55,271 nucleotides of DNA from Pelistega indica (GTDB lineage Bacteria; Pseudomonadota; Gammaproteobacteria; Burkholderiales; Burkholderiaceae_B): assembly GCF_000506865.1 (NCBI RefSeq), contig NZ_AYSV01000070.1:1-55271 (forward strand), given 5' to 3'. A program made the translations under genes and the position numbers. Of this stretch, positions 48,609 through 55,271 are shown piece after piece (the first letter of the stretch is position 1; every line of letters begins with the position of its first letter). Below the pieces are notes generated by a model, which was not told the DNA's origin, ran no database searches, and was given only the letters and a program-made list of their open reading frames with translations.

Positions 48609-48658
48609 TATATTGAAGAAGAGTTGAAAATCTCTTTATATATTTGCCAATAAGACTA

Positions 48659-49381
48659 TTATTTTTGTCCGTGTAATTCTTGATGAATACGCATGGCTTT
48701 TGCTTCCATTCGTTTTAGTTCAGTTATTTTAAGATTCTCTGGCGCTGATTTCATAATCACTTGCATGACTTGAGCTGTTGCAATGGCATCAGAGATGGCT
48801 TTATGTCTATTGCTATTTTGAATAGCAAATAAATTCATCCAATAATCTAGATTACGATGCTGTCTGGCATGTTCAGGAAAGAATAAGGGGGCAACAAAAG
48901 CAATATCTAGCCAAGTACGATTATTTAAATCTATGCCAAGGTATTTTTTTAATGCTTTATTTAGCATTGGTTTATCGAACCCTACATAAAAGGCAACAAG
49001 AGGTTGTTTACCAATAAACTCTAAAAATTGCATTAGTGCTTCAGCCGGATCTATGCCATTGAGTTGCGCTTGTCTGCTAATGCGATGGATTAAAATATTT
49101 TTTTTGCTACTACTTTGTTCTTGCCTCAGAATAACATCTAGTGTTTGCGATAGAGGAATTTTTCCATTGATTAATTGACAAGCACCAATGGCAATTAATT
49201 GGTCTTTGCGTAAACTAAATCCACTTGTTTCTACATCAAGAATAATAAATTTTATATTGGTGAATGGTTGTGCTAAGTCTGGTTCAGGTAAAGCTTTCCA
49301 TCGCTCAAGACGTTGTTGAATATGTTCATCTATGACAGGACTAGGATTAAAGAAAGATTTAATGAATCGGGGTAGTGACAT
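48659..49381 (-). CDS. DnaQ-like 3'-5' exonuclease (DEDDh)
   Basis: This is an exonuclease-fold protein of 240 residues. The first acidic pair is in ILDVETSGFSLRKDQLI (Asp and Glu, about residue 50), the third acid in FYVGFDKPMLNKAL, and the last in HKAISDAIATAQV (His and Asp), giving the complete DEDDh catalytic set. It follows the DUF294 gene by 8 bases and is in the same operon. This pairing next to a DUF4212/symporter locus recurs in Gamma- and Betaproteobacteria. It is not the DNA polymerase III epsilon subunit itself, which lies elsewhere next to rnhA. The cellular substrate is unknown. Confidence 0.83.
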   Translation of the reverse strand: MSLPRFIKSFFNPSPVIDEHIQQRLERWKALPEPDLAQPFTNIKFIILDVETSGFSLRKDQLIAIGACQLINGKIPLSQTLDVILRQEQSSSKKNILIHRISRQAQLNGIDPAEALMQFLEFIGKQPLVAFYVGFDKPMLNKALKKYLGIDLNNRTWLDIAFVAPLFFPEHARQHRNLDYWMNLFAIQNSNRHKAISDAIATAQVMQVIMKSAPENLKITELKRMEAKAMRIHQELHGQK

Positions 49382-49389
49382 ATTCGCCT

Positions 49390-51270
49390 CTATAAATGGA
49401 AACGATGAGCAAGGCTACTTTGGAGTTCACGGATTAAGCGAAAAGCTTCTTTTAATACACGGGTATTTAGAGAGTTTAGCTCGCTTGGTTTTATTTCATT
49501 ACTTAGCGGTAGATTGGCTTTATCCAACTCAAAATGATGTTGCATACGTAATAGTTGGATAAACAAGAAAGATTCAATACACCCATTAATTTGTTTTTCA
49601 GTAAAGCCAGCTTTGTTAATAATATCTTTAAAGCGTTGAACAGTGTTGGTACTATTTGAACCATGTTCAAGCGCAAGAATACGTGCTATATCAACCAATA
49701 AGGCAGAACCATTTATTTTCAAGTCAATCGCATTATGGCTATTAGTATTAAAATCCTTGAGTAATCCAAGAGGAGGGCGATTATTTAAGGCATTTTGCGT
49801 GAGAAAGCGGAAGAACATTTTTTGTATTGAGGCATATTCTTGCAACCAAGTACGTAAATCATTTGCTAGGGAAAAGTCGCCCGAAATGGCTCGGAAATCG
49901 AAAAAAATCGTACTATTTAATAAAGCTTTGGAATCAGGTACATCAATCCATTTAGTAAATCGTTGCTGCCATTCTTTTTCACTCAAACAGCATTCAGGAT
50001 TCATTGCCATGATATTACCTTTGCATAGTGGAAAGCCAAGCTTATCTAAATCGTGATTGACAGCATGAGCAAATGACAATAGTACTTGTTTATGTGCATG
50101 GTTGTTTTGACTATCCTTATAAATAATACCGTTATCTTGATCTGTATAAAACATTTGTTCCATACGGCCTTCTGACCCCATGGCAATCCAACAAAAATCA
50201 ATATTTGCTAATTCTGGATGTGCTTTTTGTTGTAGCTCAATAACTTTCTCGGTAATTAAATCATTTAAGGTTGAAATAATATGGGTGAGTTGTCCAATTG
50301 CCACACCTTGAGCCATCATGTTTTGAGCCAGTTTTTTAATCTCTACAAGTGATAGCTTGAGCTCTTCTAAATGTGTTGCATGATGAATCATATGGCTAAT
50401 ATCGCGTAGTCCAATACGTTGTAAAGAAAATAAGTCTCGCTCAGACACTACACCTAAAAAGGTATGCTGGTGATCAATAATGAGAATATGTCTAAAGCCA
50501 TATTTCGCCATTAATAAAGCAGCTTCATAAGCCATATCCTCTTTATTTAAACAGATAGGGTCAGTCGTCATGAAATCAGCTATAGGTCGATCAAGGGATG
50601 CTTGCGGAATGGTAATTCGACGTAAAACATCATGTAAGGTAAATATACCAATAGGCTGAATATGCTCATTAACGACTACCATAGAGCCAATACCAGTTTT
50701 ATCCATCATATCTAGAACATCACGAATGGGCTTATCGGCTTTACATGAAAATGCTTCTTTGTTGAGTAACTCTCCTAGTTGAAGAGATAAGGTCTGTTGA
50801 GAGGTGGTGCTATTGGTATATTGATTTTGAATAATACGTTTTGATTCCTCTAATAATGAAGCCACACGAGTTTCACAGAACGCACGAAATTCTGTACTTT
50901 GCTCTCTTAACTGGTAAAACACTGAGCTAGGAATTTGATAAACAAAACAATCCGTTAGTGCAATAAATTGGCTAGTATTTGGGGTATTAGAAATGAGTGG
51001 TCCAAATGGAAAACCTTCGCCTTCTTCAAATTCAAAGGCATTCTTATAGAATTGGTTTTCTTTTGCTTCTCGTTGGCTTTGGACAACGCCTTGTTTCATA
51101 ATAAAAAACACATCAGGTGGCGTATCTTTTTTATTATCTAGAAGAATTTCCCCTTCGGAAAAGTAATTGATTTCTGCTTGCTCCGCTAATAGTGTCATTG
51201 ATGAAATATCCATTTTTTGGAAAGGTAAGAATTGTTGTAAATGACTAATGGTTGAGCGGATAGCTTCCAT
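49390..51270 (-). CDS. cNMP-binding/CBS/DUF294 nucleotidyltransferase-like regulator
   Basis: This is a four-part signalling protein of 626 residues. A cNMP-binding-like domain comes first (about 15-125, with FSEGEILLDNKKDT and FEEGEGFPFG). A pair of CBS domains follows (about 165-285: DMMDKTGIGSMVVVN, YGFRHILIIDHQHTFLGVVS). A nucleotidyltransferase-like DUF294 domain with GSEGRMEQMFYTDQDNGII (365-383, acids at 377 and 379) and a helical DUF294 C-terminal domain (about 490-626) complete it. The middle and last domains resemble GlnD-type uridylyltransferases. It is divergent from the DUF4212/symporter operon, a conserved arrangement, so control of that transporter or of carbon use is likely. 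The ligand and target are unknown. Confidence 0.85.
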   Translation of the reverse strand: MEAIRSTISHLQQFLPFQKMDISSMTLLAEQAEINYFSEGEILLDNKKDTPPDVFFIMKQGVVQSQREAKENQFYKNAFEFEEGEGFPFGPLISNTPNTSQFIALTDCFVYQIPSSVFYQLREQSTEFRAFCETRVASLLEESKRIIQNQYTNSTTSQQTLSLQLGELLNKEAFSCKADKPIRDVLDMMDKTGIGSMVVVNEHIQPIGIFTLHDVLRRITIPQASLDRPIADFMTTDPICLNKEDMAYEAALLMAKYGFRHILIIDHQHTFLGVVSERDLFSLQRIGLRDISHMIHHATHLEELKLSLVEIKKLAQNMMAQGVAIGQLTHIISTLNDLITEKVIELQQKAHPELANIDFCWIAMGSEGRMEQMFYTDQDNGIIYKDSQNNHAHKQVLLSFAHAVNHDLDKLGFPLCKGNIMAMNPECCLSEKEWQQRFTKWIDVPDSKALLNSTIFFDFRAISGDFSLANDLRTWLQEYASIQKMFFRFLTQNALNNRPPLGLLKDFNTNSHNAIDLKINGSALLVDIARILALEHGSNSTNTVQRFKDIINKAGFTEKQINGCIESFLFIQLLRMQHHFELDKANLPLSNEIKPSELNSLNTRVLKEAFRLIRELQSSLAHRFHL

Positions 51271-51333
51271 AACGAGACCCTGTTGATTGCTAGATTAGGC
51301 AAAATAAAAATATGTAACAAAGCTGATTTGAAT

Positions 51334-51347
51334 TTAATTTAAATCAA
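51334..51347. promoter_or_regulatory. FNR-like box TTAATTTAAATCAA
   Basis: It matches TTGAT-N4-ATCAA with one mismatch, in the divergent region between the DUF294 regulator and DUF4212. The region is very A/T-rich, so a chance match is quite possible. Confidence 0.25.
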
Positions 51348-51475
51348 AAAAATTTATAGGCATACCAGTTACTGTATCGAAAATAGTGACTATATGTACC
51401 TAGTATAACTACTTATTTTTAAATAAAAAATATCTTAATTTATTAGAGATTTCCCTAATTTTTAGAAAAAAACCT

Positions 51476-51503
51476 TTGCCTTTTTAATGGATGAAAATAT
51501 ACT
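51476..51503 (+). promoter_or_regulatory. Promoter candidate for the DUF4212/symporter operon
   Basis: TTGCCT and TATACT are separated by 16 bases. The predicted start is about 55 bases before DUF4212. The rest of the 296-base divergent gap (51271-51566) is A/T-rich, with no other clear element except the FNR-like box. Confidence 0.5.
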
Positions 51504-51566
51504 GAAACAGTCGTTTATGAAGCATTAATCTATTACATTCTTATAATCTAAAAGAGGAGAACAAAA

Positions 51567-51836
51567 ATGAGCGACAATCATCAACAAATCGACCATGGCG
51601 GGTACTGGAAAGCAACTAAAAGGTTGTTATTGTCCATTCTCGTTGTTTGGTTTTTATGCTCTTATGGTGCGGGTATTTTGTTCGTCGAGTTCTTTAACCA
51701 ATTCCATATTGGAGGTTATCCATTAGGATTCTGGTTTGCTCAACAGGGCTCTATTTATATCTTCATTATCCTGATTTTCTACTACACCAAGAAAATGGGT
51801 GATATTGATAAACGTTTCGATGTACACGAGGAATAG
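51567..51836 (+). CDS. DUF4212 small membrane subunit of a sodium:solute symporter
   Basis: This small membrane protein of 89 residues has two helices: LLLSILVVWFLCSYGAGILF, and GFWFAQQGSIYIFIILIFYY near the C-terminus. The family always sits before an acetate-permease-like symporter (the VC_2705 type) and probably acts as its partner, as YjcH does for ActP. A strong ribosome site (AGAGGAG) precedes the ATG. The symporter starts 9 bases after the stop. Confidence 0.9.
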   Translation: MSDNHQQIDHGGYWKATKRLLLSILVVWFLCSYGAGILFVEFFNQFHIGGYPLGFWFAQQGSIYIFIILIFYYTKKMGDIDKRFDVHEE

Positions 51837-51845
51837 GAGTTCAGT

Positions 51846-53651
51846 ATGGATTTACAAACAATTACGTATATAGTCGTTGGACTCAGTTTTGCACTTTACC
51901 TCGGTATTGCATGGTGGTCTCGCGCTGGTAGCACCCAAGAGTTCTATGTAGCTGGTGGCGGTGTACATCCTATTGTAAATGGTATGGCAACAGGTGCAGA
52001 CTGGATGTCTGCGGCTTCATTTATTGGTATGGCTGGTCTTATTGCCAATATGGGATATGGTGGTACCGTATTCTTAATGGGCTGGACAGGTGGTTATGTG
52101 CTATTAGCGATGTTATTAGCACCATATCTACGTAAATTTGGTCGTTTCACTGTGCCTGAGTTTATTGGTGATCGTTTCTATAGTAATAGTGCGCGTACCG
52201 TAGCGGTAGTATGTTTATTATTAGCTTCTGTTACCTATGTTATTGGTCAAATGACTGGTGTGGGTGTAGCGTTCTCTCGTTTCCTAGATGTATCTAACGA
52301 AACTGGTATTTATATCGGTATGGGTATCGTATTCTTCTACGCTGTATTTGGTGGTATGAAGGGTATCACTTATACACAAGTAGCCCAATTTATTGTGTTA
52401 ATTCTTGCTTACACGATTCCTGCTATTTTTATCTCATTACAATTAACGGGACATGTATTACCTCAGACTGGTCTAGGTGGTAATTTAGTTGAATCAGGTC
52501 AACCTTTATTAGAGCGTTTAAATCAAATCATTCTTGATTTAGGTTTCAAAGAGTATACAACCGAATTTGCCGGTGGTAGTAAACTCAACACCTTCTTCTT
52601 TACCTTATCTCTTATGATTGGTACGGCAGGTTTACCTCACGTTATTGTGCGTTTCTTCACTGTGCCAAAAGTATCAGATGCACGTAAATCAGCTGGATGG
52701 GCGTTAGTGTTTATTGCGATTCTTTATACAACGGCTCCTGCTGTTGGTGCAATGGCCCGTTATAATGTCCATGCAACAGTCAATGCTAATGTTGTAAAAG
52801 GCGGAGATTTATTTGATAACTCTGCATTATTAAGTCATTCTGCTAAACCTGAATGGATGGTACGTTGGGAGCATACTGGACTATTGAAATTCAATGATAA
52901 GAATGGTGATGGTCTCATTCAATACTATAATGATAAGAACAAAAACCCTGAGTTTGTTGCTAAGACAGAAGCAGCTGGTTGGAAAGGATCGGAAATGGAT
53001 GTTAATCCCGATATCCTAGTATTGGCTAACCCTGAAATTGCTATGCTACCAAACTGGGTAATTGCTCTCGTTGCGGCTGGTGGTCTAGCAGCGGCATTAT
53101 CTACCGCAGCAGGGCTATTGATGGCTATCTCTTCAGCGGTATCCCATGACTTGATTAAGAGTGTGATCAATCCAAATATTAGTGAGAAAAACGAGCTATT
53201 GGCTGGTAAGATTTCTATGGCTGTAGCGATTGTATTTGCAGGTTGGTTGGGCTTAAATCCTCCGGGGTTTGCGGCAGGTACTGTGGCACTGGCTTTCGGT
53301 ATTGCTGCATCTAGTTTGTTCCCTGCTATTATGATGGGTATTTTTAGTACTAAGATTAATAAGCAAGGGGCAATATGGGGAATGATTACTGGTCTATTTG
53401 TGACGCTATTCTATGTGTTTGCTCACAAAGGTATCTTCTTCATTCAAGGAACCACATATACCGATTTAATCGGTGGGCCAAATTCATTCTTTGGTATTTC
53501 ACCAGAAGGAATTGGTGCTATTGGTGCACTAGTCAATTTTGTGGTTGCCTTCATTGTAAGTAAAGTTACACCAGCTGTTCCTGCTAATATTCAGCAGTTA
53601 GTAGAGTCAATCCGTATCCCTCGTGGCGCGGGTGCTGCTCATGATCACTAG
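51846..53651 (+). CDS. Sodium:solute (acetate-type) symporter, VC_2705 subfamily
   Basis: This is a sodium-coupled importer of the SSS family, probably for acetate or another short monocarboxylate. The 601 residues have about thirteen helices. EFYVAGGGVHPIVNGMATGA and DWMSAASFIGMAGLI at the N-terminus and AALSTAAGLLMAISSAVSHD in the middle are typical of ActP-like transporters. A hydrophilic loop of about 60 residues contains DKNGDGLIQYYN (351-362), which resembles an EF-hand calcium loop. The substrate is inferred from the subfamily. It is co-transcribed with DUF4212, and the divergent DUF294 gene is its likely regulator. Confidence 0.9.
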   Translation: MDLQTITYIVVGLSFALYLGIAWWSRAGSTQEFYVAGGGVHPIVNGMATGADWMSAASFIGMAGLIANMGYGGTVFLMGWTGGYVLLAMLLAPYLRKFGRFTVPEFIGDRFYSNSARTVAVVCLLLASVTYVIGQMTGVGVAFSRFLDVSNETGIYIGMGIVFFYAVFGGMKGITYTQVAQFIVLILAYTIPAIFISLQLTGHVLPQTGLGGNLVESGQPLLERLNQIILDLGFKEYTTEFAGGSKLNTFFFTLSLMIGTAGLPHVIVRFFTVPKVSDARKSAGWALVFIAILYTTAPAVGAMARYNVHATVNANVVKGGDLFDNSALLSHSAKPEWMVRWEHTGLLKFNDKNGDGLIQYYNDKNKNPEFVAKTEAAGWKGSEMDVNPDILVLANPEIAMLPNWVIALVAAGGLAAALSTAAGLLMAISSAVSHDLIKSVINPNISEKNELLAGKISMAVAIVFAGWLGLNPPGFAAGTVALAFGIAASSLFPAIMMGIFSTKINKQGAIWGMITGLFVTLFYVFAHKGIFFIQGTTYTDLIGGPNSFFGISPEGIGAIGALVNFVVAFIVSKVTPAVPANIQQLVESIRIPRGAGAAHDH

Positions 53652-53676
53652 ACTATAGTGGTTGATTAAGCAATGG

Positions 53677-53706
53677 CTAGGTTGGTAAGTTATCTTATCA
53701 ACCTAG
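53677..53706 (+). repeat. Strong hairpin after the symporter gene
   Basis: CTAGGTTGGTAAG pairs with CTTATCAACCTAG (13 bp with one G-T wobble) around a TTAT loop. There is no T tract after it, so it is more likely an mRNA-stabilising or processing structure than a terminator. It ends 7 bases before the AAAGGAG of the next gene. Confidence 0.65.
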
Positions 53707-53725
53707 TATCAGAAAGGAGAAGACA

Positions 53726-54082
53726 ATGGCAGAGTATGTTGATATAGCACTGACTTGGTTATTATTTTTATCATTATTTCCAATTGCTGGGTTTTGGTTA
53801 TATCGTGCGTATCGTATGGGTGTAAAAAAGGATTATTCCTTAGTGGCATTAAAACGAGGCGTACCTGCCATCAATCCTAGAAAATTTATTCTTGCGGACA
53901 CAATTTTGCATTTGTTAGCTGGTCTGATGATTGTTTATGCGATTTATGGTGTCGTTATCGAGGGGTGGCATTACAATGATTGGACAGCAGTAGCAGGTAG
54001 CACAATATGGTGTAAAGTTATTTTTAGCTTTATTATGGGACGCCATGCCCATCCACCAAAGCCTAAAAAAGCGGTTGCTTGA
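53726..54082 (+). CDS. Small membrane protein of unknown function
   Basis: These 118 residues have three likely helices: near the N-terminus (LTWLLFLSLFPIAGFWLYRA), around residues 52-75 (FILADTILHLLAGLMIVYAI) and near the C-terminus (GSTIWCKVIFSFIMGR), followed by a basic, proline-rich tail (HAHPPKPKKAVA). I do not recognise the family. AAAGGAG 6 bases before the ATG makes translation very likely. It may be an accessory of the symporter upstream, being on the same strand after a hairpin. serB ends convergently 22 bases away. Confidence 0.7.
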   Translation: MAEYVDIALTWLLFLSLFPIAGFWLYRAYRMGVKKDYSLVALKRGVPAINPRKFILADTILHLLAGLMIVYAIYGVVIEGWHYNDWTAVAGSTIWCKVIFSFIMGRHAHPPKPKKAVA

Positions 54083-54104
54083 TAAAAGCGGTAGTTGTCT
54101 AAAA

Positions 54105-54965
54105 TTATGGGTTAAACCAGTTTAGGATAGCATCTAAGCCAGAATGATTAATACTAAATCTTGCTTGTTCTTGTACGATAGGTTTTGCCCTATAGGCAAC
54201 CGAATAATAGGCATTCTCCATCATTAATAAATCATTCGATCCGTCACCCATAGCGATACATTGATGAATGCTTGCTCCTTCTTTTTCTGCTAGTGTTTTT
54301 AAATAGTTTGCTTTAGCTTGAGCATCGACAATATCACCTAAAACTTCACCAGTTAAATAACCATTGCTATCAATCTCTAGAGTATTGGCATGAGTTTCAT
54401 AAAGTCCTAGGCGTTGTTTTAAACGTTCTGTGAAAAAAGTAAATCCGCCAGAAACTAGCAAGGTTTTAATTCCTGCTTGATGTGCTTTTTGTAATAAATG
54501 TTCAGCTCCTGGGTTTAAGAAGAGCTTTTCGGTATAGACTTGTTCTAGTGCTGTCGCTGGTACACCCTTTAACATTGCTACCCGTCTGCGTAGACTTTCA
54601 GAAAAATCTTTGATTTCACCTCGCATAGCTGCCTCAGTGATTGCTGCTACTTGTTCTTTGCGTCCAGCTATTGCCGCTATTTCATCAATACATTCAATAT
54701 TAATCAAGGTTGAATCCATATCCATGGCAAGAATTTTCATATTTTTCCAATCCTGTAAACCTTGTTCAAAATAAGCAAAATCAATGAGATTGTTTTTTGC
54801 CCATTGTTGAATATCACTTACTGAAGTGGTATCGATATCATAAAGCAAGCCACCATGAGCACCTAGTAACACTAATTGATTAGCATTGGCAGTAGCGGCT
54901 GCTTGTTCCATTAAGGATAAATTTAGGCGAGGAGCTTGAATAATGATACTAGGTTGTGTAAACAT
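54105..54965 (-). CDS. serB: Phosphoserine phosphatase
   Basis: SerB removes phosphate from phosphoserine in the last step of serine synthesis. The 286 residues contain the HAD motifs: nucleophile AMDMDSTLINIECIDEIA (about residue 77), LLVSGGFTFFTERLKQ (motif II Ser), and AMGDGSNDLLMMENA (motif III/IV acids). The N-terminal 70 residues form a degenerate ACT-like domain, and the family length of 286 is normal. AAAGG precedes the ATG on the minus strand. Confidence 0.94.
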   Translation of the reverse strand: MFTQPSIIIQAPRLNLSLMEQAAATANANQLVLLGAHGGLLYDIDTTSVSDIQQWAKNNLIDFAYFEQGLQDWKNMKILAMDMDSTLINIECIDEIAAIAGRKEQVAAITEAAMRGEIKDFSESLRRRVAMLKGVPATALEQVYTEKLFLNPGAEHLLQKAHQAGIKTLLVSGGFTFFTERLKQRLGLYETHANTLEIDSNGYLTGEVLGDIVDAQAKANYLKTLAEKEGASIHQCIAMGDGSNDLLMMENAYYSVAYRAKPIVQEQARFSINHSGLDAILNWFNP

Positions 54966-55032
54966 GGATAACCTTTGGGAATATGTTAAAGCATATAAAA
55001 CTAGTTGAATAGCTTAAAACAGCATAGGCAAA

Positions 55033-55038
55033 ATTATA
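55033..55038 (-). promoter_or_regulatory. Candidate -10 box for serB
   Basis: TATAAT reads leftward about 65 bases before the serB start. No convincing -35 lies at the right distance. Confidence 0.4.
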
Positions 55039-55074
55039 CAAGTTATTCTGTAGGGTAACGTTTTTTTATGTCAT

Positions 55075-55271
55075 TTAATGTTGACTTAACACCTTTTGAG
55101 GTGATAGTGTTTTTATCAATTGCCTGATAGAGTCAATTCGTTGGGCAATATCACTCATTATTTTTAATTCAATTCTTAGCTTATCAGGTCCTTGTAATTC
55201 TGACATGACGATTTTGTTGATTAATTCAATAATCATAACAGGATCAATTTTATTATCGTTAGCATTAATAC
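55075..55271 (-). CDS. C-terminal end of an unidentified protein, cut by the window edge
   Basis: The minus-strand frame is open from the right edge to a TAA at 55075-55077, giving at least 64 residues. They are rich in charged and hydrophobic residues and look helical (INKIVMSELQGPDKLRIELK, MSDIAQRIDSIRQLIKTL). I do not recognise the family. An internal start is also possible. It runs in the same direction as serB and ends about 110 bases before it. Confidence 0.4.
   Translation of the reverse strand, partial: INANDNKIDPVMIIELINKIVMSELQGPDKLRIELKIMSDIAQRIDSIRQLIKTLSPQKVLSQH

Noticed and set aside
48609-48658. Bidirectional terminator between DUF2818 and the exonuclease gene
   Set aside because: Only a 5-bp A/T-rich stem (AAGAG with CTCTT) is visible, too weak to call.
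54067-54092. Repeated AAAAGCGGT near serB as a DNA-uptake signal
   Set aside because: It lacks the T of the Pasteurellaceae core AAGTGCGGT and I do not see it scattered across the window.
1-55271. CRISPR arrays, insertion sequences, prophage or attachment sites
   Set aside because: I found no regularly spaced repeats, transposase or integrase, and the only tRNA has ordinary flanks without a repeated 3' end nearby.

Overview
The window looks like chromosomal DNA of an A+T-rich betaproteobacterium of the order Burkholderiales, most likely a low-GC, host-associated member of the Alcaligenaceae (a relative of Bordetella in the Pelistega/Oligella/Basilea/Taylorella range; the genus is my inference). 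Two points support this. The block TPR protein-lolB-ispE-tRNA-Gln-prs-rplY-pth-ychF and a complete nuoA-N operon followed by a DUF2818 gene are arrangements I know from Bordetella-like genomes, and many proteins read like Bordetella homologues. There is no phage, insertion sequence, CRISPR array or rRNA.

Layout. Positions 1-5390 hold a dipeptide/oligopeptide ABC importer operon (dppA, truncated by the window edge, then dppBCDF). A strong hairpin terminator sits between the binding-protein gene and the permease genes. An OsmC-family gene follows, then thyA (minus strand) and folA (plus strand), divergently transcribed and covering linked steps of folate/thymidylate metabolism. Positions 7741-8089 contain a previously unannotated minus-strand small RNA candidate. 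Positions 8090-19375 form a surface-glycan cluster: initiating phosphoglycosyltransferase, TviB/WbpO-type dehydrogenase, TviC/WbpP-type epimerase, MurJ-family flippase, an AsnB-type amidotransferase and four glycosyltransferases. The convergent phosphomannomutase gene algC follows. The enzyme set suggests a glycan with N-acetylgalactosaminuronic acid, perhaps amidated. Three of these genes each carry one extra base that breaks the frame.

Positions 20923-33366 are mostly housekeeping: an FAD-linked oxidoreductase, a secreted TPR protein, lolB, ispE, tRNA-Gln, prs, rplY, pth, a CPBP-family membrane protease, ychF, an AsmA-like protein and an orphan MOSC N-terminal domain. Positions 33541-48088 are the fourteen genes of respiratory complex I in standard order, with DUF2818 at the end. 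Positions 48659-54082 carry a transport module: a minus-strand DnaQ-like exonuclease and a cNMP/CBS/DUF294 regulator, divergent from a DUF4212 plus sodium:solute symporter pair and a small membrane protein. serB and the 3' end of an unidentified ORF close the window.

The most interesting signal is the small RNA candidate at about 7862 to 7772 on the minus strand. A well-spaced promoter is followed by three stem-loops. The middle loop, CTCCTCCTTT, imitates the anti-Shine-Dalgarno end of 16S rRNA, a second CTCCTCC lies just upstream, and the third hairpin is a canonical terminator. This resembles the CUCCUCC-motif (cuckoo/CcsR-like) riboregulators known from alphaproteobacteria. The clustering of three single-base insertions in the glycan locus, with none visible elsewhere, is the second point to check.
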